64,000 bases of DNA from Helianthus annuus. Taxonomy: Eukaryota; Streptophyta; Magnoliopsida; Asterales; Asteraceae. Where the stretch lies: assembly GCF_002127325.2 (NCBI RefSeq), contig NC_035436.2, positions 21,670,883-21,734,882 on the forward strand, in the 5' to 3' direction. Positions 42,017 to 53,155 of this stretch are shown here, piece by piece; positions within the stretch are counted from its first letter, which is position 1; each line of letters starts with the position of its first letter. The notes under the pieces were generated by a model. The model made no database searches. It was not told where the DNA came from and saw only the letters and a program-made list of their open reading frames with translations. The position numbers and the translations under genes were made by a program.

Positions 42017-43570
42017 ACTATGAGGGTCCTAAATGCAATAAATGAATGTTAAATAAACATAATATGGACCAGGGACCAAAACTGCCAAGTCTGAAAGTTG
42101 TTTTCCGGTGACGTAGGAGCGTCGCGGCCCGTGTAGACTCCTTAAGAGTCTTACGCGGCCCGCGTGGGACTGCCAGATGCAGAAAATTAAGGACAGCTGC
42201 ATGTCAACCAGTTCCACCGCCTTTGCATGCCTCAAATCGATACCAGGGACTGTGCCAATGGTTTTTCATGCAAAAGGGACACCTGGTAACATCTGGAATC
42301 AATATAGGGGCATGTGGAGTGATCTTGTGAAGTAGAATTTGCTATATATAAGACTTGTAGTTCACTTGTTCATTTGCACAAATCAAAATTTCTTCACAAC
42401 ACTTTCTCTAGAGCTTCCTAGAGTTCAAGAGAGCCTTCTTCTGTTCTAAACTCGTGCTAAGGACCCTAGTAAGTGTTCTAAGCCACTTAAGTTCAATTTT
42501 TATTAGTTTAATGACTAAAAGTCAATGCCATCGTAATTAAGCTTTGACTTAGTGATTAATCACTAATGGTCCAGCCATTATTCAAATTAAAAGTGGCCAT
42601 GAGTTGGTAATTATGTAGGTAATAAACCCATAAAAGGGCACCTACTGATTTCCACTCTAACTTAGTCAATTGTCTGGTCAAACTTATTAATAAAAAGTCA
42701 ACACAATTCGTTTTTGCAAATAAATCCATAAGTGATAATGTAGAAGTTATGGAACATGCTTAAACACTAAAATAACTTGGTGAATAATATAAGAACATGT
42801 TTAGGCATGTTCAACCCGACAATTCTGAGTTTAGACTCGGTTCGCAACCGAAAGTCGCAAAAGTAGACTTTTGCTTTGACTTTTAGTTCTGACCCGATTA
42901 AGTTTAATTTAGATATGCCTTAGGGTTCCTTTAGGACCATATTATAGGTTAGTATAACCCTCTGAGGTTATACAACTTGGTTCCATAGAAATCCTAGCTC
43001 ATTGCATGTTTCCATTAATTGCTTAATTGTTGACCATTATGCCCTTTTGATATAAAAACGAGATTTTTTAAAATGTGAGAAGACAAAAACCTTTATTACT
43101 GATTTATAAACATATCCTAAAAATTTGACATCAGTTTGTGATCTAAATTAGGAGTTATGCTCAATATCGTAAATTGAAAGCTTTTTGTTAATTAAACGGC
43201 ATTTTCGGCATAAAACCTATTTAAACCCAAATTTTGACACCAAACTTTCTACCCACTAATGTAATATAATATTTAGGAATTTTTGGAAATTTTTATTAAA
43301 TTTTAAACTGACCATAACACAGGGTTCTTGCATTGATTCGGTAATTGACGGTTATGCCCTTTATGCTAATAAAATGAGTTTTACACATCCTTTACATATC
43401 AAATCTTTTTCTACTGATTTTATACATCAAATAAATTATTTTAAATAGTAGAGGCGATCCAAAATCTCAGATTTCCTTAATTAACCCGAATATCGTTAAA
43501 TACCGACTTTTATGCGATTTAGGCGCATAGTATGGTTTTAAACCATATTAGGTACCTAAGGCTTGTTACC
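42017..43570 (+). repeat. G1 3' LTR, segment 2, with promoter
   Basis: The LTR continues after C3. TATA box TATATATA at 42343-42350; a GC-rich patch with two GCGGCCCG copies at 42122-42170 lies upstream. Sequence from 42352 onward is shared with 51868-53100. A1 interrupts it after GCTTGTTACC at 43570; the matching LTR continuation on the other side of A1 is not found. Confidence 0.82.
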
Positions 43571-45004
43571 TGATGTATGTTTTTAGTGACATGCAAAAAC
43601 CGAAAAAAACTAGTAGCTAGAGTAAGTCGGATATCGAACCAGAGGAGGATTGTGGAAAGTGTTATTATGCTAAGTGTTAATTAACTATTACTGATTTAGA
43701 AACTCGGTTTGTTTGATTATGAGAAATAGCGAAATTAACGAATAAAAACTAAGGTTTAAATCAAATAGGAGAAAAGATGGTTCCTCCAGATTTTAGATTT
43801 TGCAATTAACTTCAACTATGTGTTTAATCATAACCTACCTACACATAGGTATTAATTTTTATTCATTAATTGTGGTAACCAACGACTAAGTACTCCGGTC
43901 AATACATAACGGGAGGTTATCGAATGATTATCAATTACAATTTACAAACCCTAATCCCATGTCATATATATCCCAATTACTAGAACTCTCGGGAACTGAA
44001 TGCTTAGAAATTAAGGTTTAAATAAATGTAACTGCTTACAACCAATAAATCAAACCAAGGTGAAAAGTATCGAATGCTTAGATCACCAAATTAAAACGAT
44101 TGTGTCAACACATAGTATAAATTAACTTACAGAAACCCTCCATTCGGAGGAAACCATTAAAAAGACTAGTCGCTCATGTAGATTGAATGATCTTCACCTC
44201 CAACTCGGCCGATCTCCTAGTCTATGTCGTCTTCGAGAATGATGATGATTAGAATTCTTTTTGTTTTGTGCCTCCCTCGAAACCCCAAGTCAGCCGCCCA
44301 AAAATCCCTTCACTTCCTCTATGATCACGTGATGATGATGAGTATGTTTTTTAATGTTAATGTTGGCTACCCCTAAAAAAACCCCTTAGGTTATTATTTT
44401 TTTCTATTAAATCCCTTGTGCATGTCTTAACTCGTAAGCTACGAATCAATGCCGTAGCCCACGAAACAAAAATTCTGTCCAACGCTGTTGAAACTTATCC
44501 ACTTGTAACCTACGGCTTAGTAAATGTAAGCTACGATCGATCCTCCTTTCCCTTTTATTCTTCACAAACATCTTTCACCTAATATCAGTTTTGGTCCCTG
44601 TACTTTAAGTTCTCCATTATTCTCACATACTCAACACATAATAACTTTCGATTAAGTACCAAATACCCCCTCAACTTATAATCTTCTTATTTCTTGCATA
44701 TCTAGGCTTCACACAACTTCTGAAAAATACCAAATTAGCCCCTGAACTTTGCCTTTTCACACTCCTTTCACTCGTGAGCCTTTGTATCACCCGAACAAGC
44801 TTTGACATTCATTCTTGAGCTGCAATATCCCGTCCTATGCTCACAATTTCATCTTTAACCATCGTAAATGCACTGAATTACGTGACTTACCTGCAAATTA
44901 CCAAAATCTCATAGTTATCTCATTCTAATCAAATAAACACATCAAATACACATAAAACATTGATATTGAGACACTCTAAAGCTCGGGTTTCACCCTCTCC
45001 ATCA
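43571..45004 (-). repeat. A1 3' LTR
   Basis: 1434 bp. Its outer 680 bp match 47982-48667 closely. The inner end is set by CATCA next to a CATTCCCACACTT purine-tract motif. No gene is inside. Confidence 0.8.
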
Positions 45005-46743
45005 CATTCCCACACTTGCCTTTGCTTGTCCTCAAGCAAACCAACTAGAACTAGTCACCATAGCAATAACACCTCTAAACCTCATAACCGATTCAACCTG
45101 TTTAGTCCCAAGTCATACCCATCCCATAGACTAACACATTCGAGATTGACAGTCTGACAAGTAAATGATGCAATTTCAAAAACTTAAGACTTGCCTATCT
45201 AAAACTAACATGTTTCCAATTAAATACATGCTACACACCCTTCACAATGTACTCTCCTCTCGCGTTAATATCCTGACTAGTGTGTAATGCGCTAGTATAT
45301 AAACACTCAAATAAGCACACATGAAATCCTACAATCATAAGCTTGAATGACAATCATACCTCTACTGTATCAAACAACATAACACATATCAAAAGGACTT
45401 TTCGGGTTTTGGGTTAAAGGTAAAGGTAGGGAAATATTTTTAGGTTCTTTTTCTTTTCTAATTGGCTCACAAACAATAATCAAACCGTGACAACTTTATT
45501 CACACACAACGTATACTTTTGGGTTGGTTTCTACCCAAGAACATAGGCGATATTCATACACTTCTATTTTTGTTCTTTTATTCTTTTTTCTCATTTTTCC
45601 ACATATTTTTCTATTTTTTTTCTTTTTCAATTTTTTTCTTTTTTCTTTCATAACAATATCATCACGGTCGGTTTTTTCACAATAGACAATGGGCGAACAA
45701 ACTAAAGGTAATTAGGCTCAACAGGACTACTAAGTGAGATTTGGTGAATAACACAAAAGAAACATAAACACAAAAGGGTGCAACAGGGAATCCTAATGCC
45801 TTTATCATATATGTGCACATGTAAAACCCACAGTCTCAGCATGCATCAAATCATACAAGTTCTAACACAGAATAACACGTAGCCTGCACTCAACAAATGA
45901 ATTCATCATATAATGTATCCTATCCGTCTACACGCTCAAGATCTCACCAAGAAAAGGTAAAAAGGTTGACGACATGTAGCATGTGTAATTCCTAAAGCAT
46001 GTTACCCCTAGCTAGGCATCTCCTCTCAACTATTTTCTAAAACTTGTCAGAAATACTCTCATGAAACTTAAAGGGACAATCATGACTAGGGATATAAGTT
46101 AGGTTAATATCAGTAGGAACCCTTAAGCGATTGAAAATGTTGGTTTTCATGAAGTTCAAGCATACTTAAGAAACAAAAGTTTTTTAAATTTTCAATTTTT
46201 TCCAATTTCAACCAATTTTAGCCTATAAGATCAACAATCATACCAACCATCTCTCGAGTTACCGCATCCCCACACTTGGGATACATTGTCCCCAATGTAT
46301 GGTGCAATTTATAGTCATAACCATAACCTGAGAGATACCACCTAACAAACCATGAACGGCTAATAATTAGACGACTCGACACATAACACCATTCCTAACA
46401 CAAAAATTTCACACCACCAAGTACACAAAAACAAACAAAATAAAGGATAAAGAGATACATTGACCTGATCAGTAAATCAGCAAGTATCTGTAGCGGTGCA
46501 GCTGCTGTGATCGGACAGGGACGTAAACATCTCTTGGATTCTCTGACATCTCATCGGGGATGTTGCCAAACATCCCCACACTTGAATCATTGCATCCGTG
46601 AAGATTACACGTAGTAACCTGCCAAAACACAAACACAACACCAAAACAAAACAAAACTAAACAATACACAACTCTATATCCTCGGGCTGCCTCCCGAGAG
46701 CGCTAAGTTTAAAGGTCTTCAGCCAGATCGTACCTGATATGCG
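45005..46743 (-). other. A1 internal 3' region, no gene seen
   Basis: AT-rich and non-coding. It holds a pyrimidine-rich run at about 45565-45655 (purine-rich on the element sense strand), a TACATTG-TCCC-CAATGTA hairpin at 46282-46299, and copies of CATCCCCACACTT at 46265 and 46571. Confidence 0.65.
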
Positions 46744-47805
46744 CTATGGTGGTCTGAGTGCACATTTACCCCTTGTATTTCCCATGAATGCACGGTACCT
46801 GACATCGTTGATCCAGCGGGGTCTAATTTTTATCAAGATGTCCACCGAAGCACTGCAATCCGGCCTCAATCCACACTTTGCTATCGAGTTCCCAACATAC
46901 ACTTGATAGTTAACTCTCCACATGCGTTTCTTTTTACTCAATATCAGCATATAAGTTGGATTATTGCACAACCACTTTATAATAATCCGCCCGATGTCCT
47001 TCATCGTCACCTTCCTCATCTCTATACGTGCATCCCCACACTTATTTTGTGGAATGTCTTCTTTCACCTCATCACCTTTAACAATTTTCTCCACATCTGA
47101 CTGTTCAGCAATTGGGAGAATCACTGGTGTGGTATTAACCTCCACAACCACATCCCTTACTTGAGAATGAGACATCTGTAGAGACACCCATCGATCCTTG
47201 GCTTGGCATTTTTCGATTTGAGTCATTCTTGGCCCATCATCCTTCACTTCAGCCATCAAAAGGTCATACTTCGTAATCCACATCTCCAACTGGTCCTCTA
47301 TTGACAGGTCTGGTTTCGCCAATTGCTCTTCAATGTATGCCAGGTCTCTTTGTCTCATATATTCCATAAGACTTCTAAATTGGGGGGATTGATAATAACT
47401 ATGTGACTGGGGTGCACATTCAGACTCACCCTGATCAACTGTATACTGGGTATGATAAACATCCTGATAGTGTATCGGATGGTCTTCATAAGAAGGTCGA
47501 GAGTATTCATCATAACAATGGTCATACTCCTCTTGGTAACTCACGCTTTGTACCATCCACGGATCATAGCTACTCTCATACCATGTCTGCTCATTGTAGT
47601 AATCCAGATCTTCTTGATAATAATATTGAGAATCCTGCGAAGGTGAATCAAGGGACAGGTAATATGGTTGAATATCATCGTAATAAACATCTAATTCATA
47701 TAACTCCCTCTATGCGTCCTCACACATTTTCCGGAACACAGGACAATCGTCACGCGTGTGACATGGACTACCACAACCTCGGCATGACCAGTAAGCACTT
47801 TCCAT
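46744..47805 (-). pseudogene. A1 ORF: CCHC-knuckle protein of unknown function, one stop
   Basis: From the ATG at 47805, about 155 bases inside the primer site, the frame reads a CCHC knuckle at once (CRGCGSPCHTRDDC, residues 8-21). A TAG at codon 32 (47710-47712) interrupts it, after which 321 codons are open to 46744. The middle is Tyr/Asp/Gln-rich; a helical MEYMRQRDLAYIEEQLAKPD segment follows. The C-terminus has two related units, WRVNYQVYVGNSIAKCGLRP and INDVRYRAFMGNTRGKCALRP. This is not a standard Gag, as no capsid-like core is recognisable. An N-terminal knuckle in the first ORF suggests RNA binding, perhaps for packaging by relatives. The function is unknown. Confidence 0.65.
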
Positions 47806-47960
47806 AATAAGATCTGCAATAAATCTGCACAGACAAAACTAGTATACCCAAGGTAAAAGCAAACAGTCGAATATGTGACGAATAAAATATTATTTTTGGA
47901 TTTTTTTTTATTTTTTTTCTATTTTACTAAAAACTTAACACTAAACACTTTGCGCACGCC

Positions 47961-47978
47961 TCCCCGGCAACGACGCCA
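47961..47978 (-). other. A1 primer-binding site (tRNA-Asp type)
   Basis: The minus strand reads TGGCGTCGTTGCCGGGGA three bases from the LTR, a near match to the aspartate tRNA 3' end. Confidence 0.82.
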
Positions 47979-47981
47979 TTT

Positions 47982-48667
47982 TGATAACTGTCGTTAGTGA
48001 CATGCAAAAACCGAAATAAACTAGTAGCTAGAGTAAGTCGGATATCGAACCAGAGGAGGATTGTGGAAAGTGTTATTATGCTAAGTGTTAATTAACTATT
48101 ACTGATTTAGAAACTCGGTTTGTTTGATTATGAGAAATAGTGAAATTAACAAATAACAACTAAGGTTTAAATCAAATAGGAGAAAAGATGGTTCCTCCAG
48201 ATTTCGGATTTTGCAATTAACTTCAACTATGTGTTTAATCGTAACCTACATAGACATAGGTATTAATTTTGATTCATTAATTGTGATAACCAACGACTAA
48301 GTACTCCGGTCAATACATAACGGGAGGTTATCGAATGATTATCAATTACAATTTACAAACCCTAACCCCATGTCAAATATATCCCAATTACTAGAACTCT
48401 CGGGAACTGAATGCTTAGAAATTAAGGTTTAAATAAATGTAACTGTTTACAACCAATAAATCAAACCAAGGTGAAAAGCATCGAATGCTTAGATCACCAA
48501 ATTAAAACGATTTTGTCAACACATAGTATCAATTAACTTATAGAAACCCTGCATCCGGAGGAAACCATTAAAAAGACTAGCCGCTCATGTAGATTGAATG
48601 ATCTTCACCTCCAACTCAGCCGATCTCCTAGTCTATGTCATCTTCGAGAATGATGATGATTAGAATT
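47982..48667 (-). repeat. A1 5' LTR, truncated
   Basis: 686 bp matching 43571-44255. Homology ends at GATTAGAATT where C4 begins; the remaining 750 bp or so of this LTR are absent. Confidence 0.85.
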
Positions 48668-49474
48668 TGTTGGGATTGAACCCTACCAGAGGAACATATA
48701 ATGAAAGCCAAAACCAGATCACAACAGTGGACTCAAAATAAACAACTGTTTACACTTAGCTTTCCCCTTGACAGTGGTATTCTAACAGCTGATGGATCTT
48801 AAGTACTGCTCACTGTAACAACTGATGAACCAAACACCGATGAGATTCTAAAGACTGCTGAAGACAAACACTGTTGCTCTATCTACTGCTGTTTCCTAAG
48901 TACTGCTGAAGACACAAGCACTACCCATTCAAGGACTGATCAACTTTGAAGAAAGCACTGATGCTCAACATCAGTGCTTAGGCTACAACAGTGGAACGTG
49001 AAGCAGTTGTTATCTCTTTGCTTTGTATTGTACTTATAATCAGATGTTACACATCAGTAGTTTGTATAGAACAGTGTTTATAGGTTGTTAGTTTGTTAGA
49101 TGTCACTATCATGGTGACGTCAGCTGAGATGCTTCAGTGGTTTGGTTTGTCTATAAATGGAGCAGTACCCTGTACTGCTACATTTGATTGACTGAGTGGA
49201 TTATTCTTCTTCAGTCCAATCCTTTCATCTTGTGCAACCAACCTTGGAGTATCAGGCTGACGCGGAGTTACTTCTGTAAACATGCGGTAATCATTTGCTT
49301 TGTATCTCAATCATTCAACTTAATGGAAAGCATTTGTTTACCAAACTATTTTCTCTTCTGATTGTGTTCACAAAGTTTGTTTTTCATTTCCGCTGCACTT
49401 AATCTCATTTTACATTCATTGTTCTGTCAAAGTTATACAAACGAGCACAATCATGACAACCTCCGATCCTAACA
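48668..49474 (+). repeat. C4 5' LTR
   Basis: 807 bp, TGTTGGGATT to ATCCTAACA. TATA box TATAAATGG near 49153. Upstream, 48720-49020 is dense in ACTGCTG, CACTG and CAGTG sequences (more than a dozen). Confidence 0.83.
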
Positions 49475-49476
49475 AT

Positions 49477-49488
49477 TGGTATCAGAGC
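49477..49488 (+). other. C4 primer-binding site
   Basis: TGGTATCAGAGC two bases after the LTR. Confidence 0.9.
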
Positions 49489-51154
49489 CTGGACAGTCAA
49501 ATTCGATCTAACAATCAATTTGACATAACAGTTCGGCTCAAAATTCATTGATACTAAGGTTGATTGTATTTTGTTGAAAAACAGAGCAATGAGAAATCAT
49601 GTTCAATGAATCAGATACTCTATAAAACAACCAAGATGTCATAAGATTCACAAATCTCAAACAACTAGTGATATCATGCACAAATCATTCACAGTCACCA
49701 GACCGGGAAACTTATCTGGTAACTATGATATGATTATCTTCATTCAAAATTGATTTTAGCTGTTGTTATGGAATTTGTGATGTTTTTATCATGTTTTATA
49801 CTAAAGTATGAACCTCAGATTAACAAAACCTATGTTCATATAAACATTAGTGTTTAGTTAACATAAAAAGAGGGAAATAAAACTTTTGTCATGAAATCTT
49901 ATGTGTTAAAAGGCAGATTGAGAATCCTCAAAAGGACCAAATCAATCCTGTCAAAACACATTAAGAATATCAGGGGTCAAAACAGTCCAAATCATACGTA
50001 ATGTGAGAATTAGCAATAAAACATGTACAATTGTGGCCAGATCTCACAAAACATTGCTGAAAATGATTTTGGATTGAGGATTCTTTCATAAAAACCTCCC
50101 AGTAAGTATTTTATTACTTATGAATGGGAAGGGTAAAAAGGGAAGAAGAAAATGAACAAAACTCAAAAGTGTGCTTATCTCAAAACTTTTGAAGTCAAAA
50201 GAAACAGAGTATAAGCATAAAACACTTATGAGGTCCAAGTTGGGTTAACAATAGTCATCATGCAACTGTGTGCATTCATCAAATACAGAAATTGTTCAGG
50301 TAACAATGGCATCTCCAGTGATTGATCTTAAAAGAAGAATTTACAATCAATTGACAAGTAAATGATCCGAAACAATGGTCAAAATAACTTGAGAATGATA
50401 TGACCATGAGCTTACTTGAAAAGTTACCAGATCCTTTTTGATGTTAATTTCAAAATTTTACAAAAAGTTTTTCTCAGAATAAAACCAGATATATTATCTT
50501 TTTATATAATATATTTTGTACTTTTACTGTTTTTTTGTAGTAAAAAGTTCATCTCTGGTCAGGATGTAATTTCCTTATTTTTGTGAGAAATTACTTTTCC
50601 TAAAACTAATCAAAAGGAAATGGTACACATGTCAAGGTCATGTCAAGCTCAAGTTAGTTTATTACAGATCAAACAAAAATTGATTGCAAACTAATTTTGA
50701 TCTACTAAGATACTCATGTTCTAGTTCAAATAATTAGACACATAATGAGTGGCTTTAGTAGAAAAGTTTTCATCATCTGGGATGCTAAACCACTGTCAGG
50801 GATAATGAACATGTGGCAAAACCTTGAACAAAGATTTCTGAGATAACTGCTGACAATTTAAACTTGATAATCTACATCTAAAATGTATTTTGTTATGCAT
50901 AGCATTTCTGAAGCTAAACAGATGTCAGACATAATATTGTGTTTACACAAGACAAAATCAATTCCTACATCTAAACAAGCAGATGCTAACATTATTTGTC
51001 AAAAGTTAAAACACTGCTGCACTAACAGTTATTGTACTAATGGTCTTCATTTTTCTACCACTGTTCTCCCTTAACTGCTGTCGTGGCTCAACATCTTCTC
51101 TCTAATGTCTGTCCACTGCTGAAAGTCAACCCCTGTTCTCATTTCCTTTGATAA
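49489..51154 (+). other. C4 internal region, no gene seen
   Basis: AT-rich, stop codons in all frames, no Gag motif recognised. The last 150 bp again carry CTGCTG and CACTG sequences like the LTR. Confidence 0.6.
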
Positions 51155-51599
51155 TGTTGGTGCACTACATCTGTCGACTTCGTCTTGTATCGAGTCTTAG
51201 TCTTAGATTGTTAGATCAGGGCGCGTGTTACGAAAAAATAGGAAATTGTATGTGTTTTAGATGATAGTTTCGCTTATGTGTCAATCTGGTTTCGCTTATA
51301 TGTCACAATGTAGTTCCGCTTGAGTGTCAGTTTGGAGGTTCCGCTTGTGTGTCAATGTATGTTGAAGCGGAACCTTGAGCACTATATATAGTCCCATAAG
51401 CAAAACATTTGTAACAGTTGCTTGAAATCATACTGAGGTGCTGCCGGTGTGAGATATGGTTGTAAACTGTCAAATATCAATACAACAAGGTGTTTAAAGA
51501 GATTTGCTAGCTGTTTCTAATTCAAATACTTGATTTCCGCACCTGTATTTGATAAAAACACCTCTGAACGACTCGTTCGGGTTGAGACACGATCCTACA
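51155..51599 (+). repeat. C5 5' LTR
   Basis: 445 bp, TGTTGGTGCA to CGATCCTACA, the same ends as the C1 LTR; TATA-like ACTATATATAG near 51381. Confidence 0.87.
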
Positions 51600-51601
51600 A
51601 G

Positions 51602-51613
51602 TGGTATCAGAGC
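51602..51613 (+). other. C5 primer-binding site
   Basis: TGGTATCAGAGC two bases after the LTR. Confidence 0.9.
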
Positions 51614-51864
51614 TTCAGGAGGAGGAGTTCTGCAAAGAATAGCTGGATTTCATCGAAATTTCTTACTTCTACACCTTCTTTCTTCAGTTCAGAAAATTTT
51701 ACTGGTCAAAATCAGATCAAAATTTCACAGATTGTGCGGAACTGAACATAGACAAATCCCTGAGAAATTGGTGTTGAAATTCGAGTTAAAAATGGTTTAA
51801 ATTTGGTTTCGAAGTGGTTTCGCTTTTACGGACACCTAGAGGTTTCGCTTTTGTGACCGTGATA

Positions 51865-53155
51865 GGACTTGTAGTTCACTTGTTCATTTGCACAATTCAA
51901 AATTTCATCACAACACTTTCTCTGGAGCTTCCTGGAGTTCAAGAGAGCCTTCTTCTGTTCTAAACTCGTGCTAAGGACCCTAGTAAGTGTTCTTAGCCTC
52001 TTAAGTTCAAGTTTTATTAGTTTAATAACCAAAAGTCAAAGCTATCGTAATTAAGCTTTGACTTAGTGATTAATCACTAATGGTCCAGCCATTATTCGAA
52101 TTAAAAGTGGCTATGAGTTGGTAATTATGTAGGTAAAAAACCCTTAAAAGGGCACCTACTGATTTCCACTCTAGCTTGGTCAATTGTCTGGTCAAACTTA
52201 TTAATAAAAAGTCAAGAGAATCCATTTTTGCAAATAAATCCACAACTGATAATGTAGAAGTTATGGAACATGTTTAAACACTAAAATAACTTGGCAAATA
52301 ATATAAGAATATGTTTAGGCATGTTCAACCTGACAATTCTGAGTTTAGACTCGGTTCGCAACCGAAAGTCGCAAAAGTAGACTTTTGCCTTGACTTTCAG
52401 TTCTGACCCGATTTAGCTTAATTTAGATATGCCTTAGGGTTCCTTTAGGACCATATTATAGGTTAGTATAACCCTTTGAGGTTATACAACTTGGTTCCAT
52501 AGAAATCCTAGTTCATTACATGTTTCCGTTAATTGCTTAATTGTTGACCATTATGCCCTTTTGATATAAAAACGAGATTTTTGAAAATGTGAGAGGACAA
52601 AAACCTTTATTATTGATTTATAAACATATCCTAAAAATTTGACATCAGTTTGTGATCTAAATTAGGAGTTATGCTCATTATCGTAAATTGAAAGCTTTTT
52701 ATTAATTAAACGACATTTTCGGCATAAAACCTATTTAAACCCAAATTCTGACACCAAACTTTCTACACACTGATGTAATATAATATTTAGGTATTTTTGG
52801 AAATTTTTATTAAATTTTAAACTGATCATAACATAGGGTTCTTGCATTGATTCGGTAATTGATGGTTATGTCCTTTTTGCTAATAAAATGAGTTTTACAC
52901 ATCCTTTACATATCAAATATTTTTTCTGCTGATTTTATACATAAAATAAATTATTTTAAACAGTAGAGGCGGACCAAAATCTCAGATTTCCTTAATTAAC
53001 CCGAATATCGTCAAATACCGACTTTTATGCGATTTAGGCGCATAGTATGGTTTTAAACCATATTAGGCACCTAAGGCTTGTTACCTACAGATGTTATGAA
53101 TAAAGTTTTATACTTAAAAATTAAGTAAAAGCTTTGAACTCAGATTTCCAAATTT
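51865..53155 (+). repeat. G1-family LTR, second copy, left part
   Basis: Matches 42348-43570 and, from 52549, bases 1-615. It starts abruptly next to C5, just downstream of where the TATA box should be. It is split by D1 after AATTT (53151-53155). By eye it is closer to the copy at 1-615 than to the copy at 43031-43570. Confidence 0.85.

Larger units (their letters stand above)
1..43570 (+). mobile_element. G1: outer Ty3/gypsy chromovirus, heavily nested and decayed
   Basis: The element is reconstructed by removing insertions with clean target duplications. Its parts are a 5' LTR ending at 21998 with TGTGACA, a primer-binding site at 22002, an accessory ORF, a gag-pol frame from 24229 to 38063, a purine-rich stretch, and a 3' LTR starting TGTAACACC at 38100. 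C1, L1, G2 and C3 are inserted into it; removing G2 rejoins the reverse transcriptase across 26605/35909. The 5' LTR begins outside the window, and the 3' LTR is cut at 43570 by A1. The chromodomain-like pol end and the LTR termini place it among chromoviruses; Tekay/Del-like is my best guess. Many stops and frameshifts make it the oldest coding layer here. Confidence 0.85.
43571..48667 (-). mobile_element. A1: Athila-like non-autonomous element with one CCHC ORF
   Basis: A minus-strand element with a 1434-bp LTR at 43571-45004 (TGATG...CATCA ends) and a truncated LTR at 47982-48667 that is cut by C4. The primer site at 47961-47978 reads TGGCGTCGTTGCCGGGGA on the minus strand, one mismatch from the tRNA-Asp type used by Athila-group elements. 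One ORF of 354 codons with one stop is present; no pol is seen. Confidence 0.82.
48668..51154 (+). mobile_element. C4: truncated copia element, LTR plus non-coding internal part
   Basis: It has a 5' LTR (48668-49474), a methionine-tRNA primer site and about 1.7 kb of AT-rich sequence without genes. No second LTR is found. C5 starts at 51155. Whether C5 inserted into C4 or the two were joined by a deletion cannot be told from the window. Confidence 0.75.
51155..51864 (+). mobile_element. C5: truncated copia element of the C1 family
   Basis: A 5' LTR (51155-51599), a primer site (51602-51613) and 250 bp of leader related to that of C1 (CAGGAGGAGGAGTTCTGCA). It ends abruptly at 51864, where a G1-family LTR begins. 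TTTCGCTT and TTCCGCTT motifs recur in the LTR (51265-51370) and in the leader (51810-51855). Confidence 0.83.
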
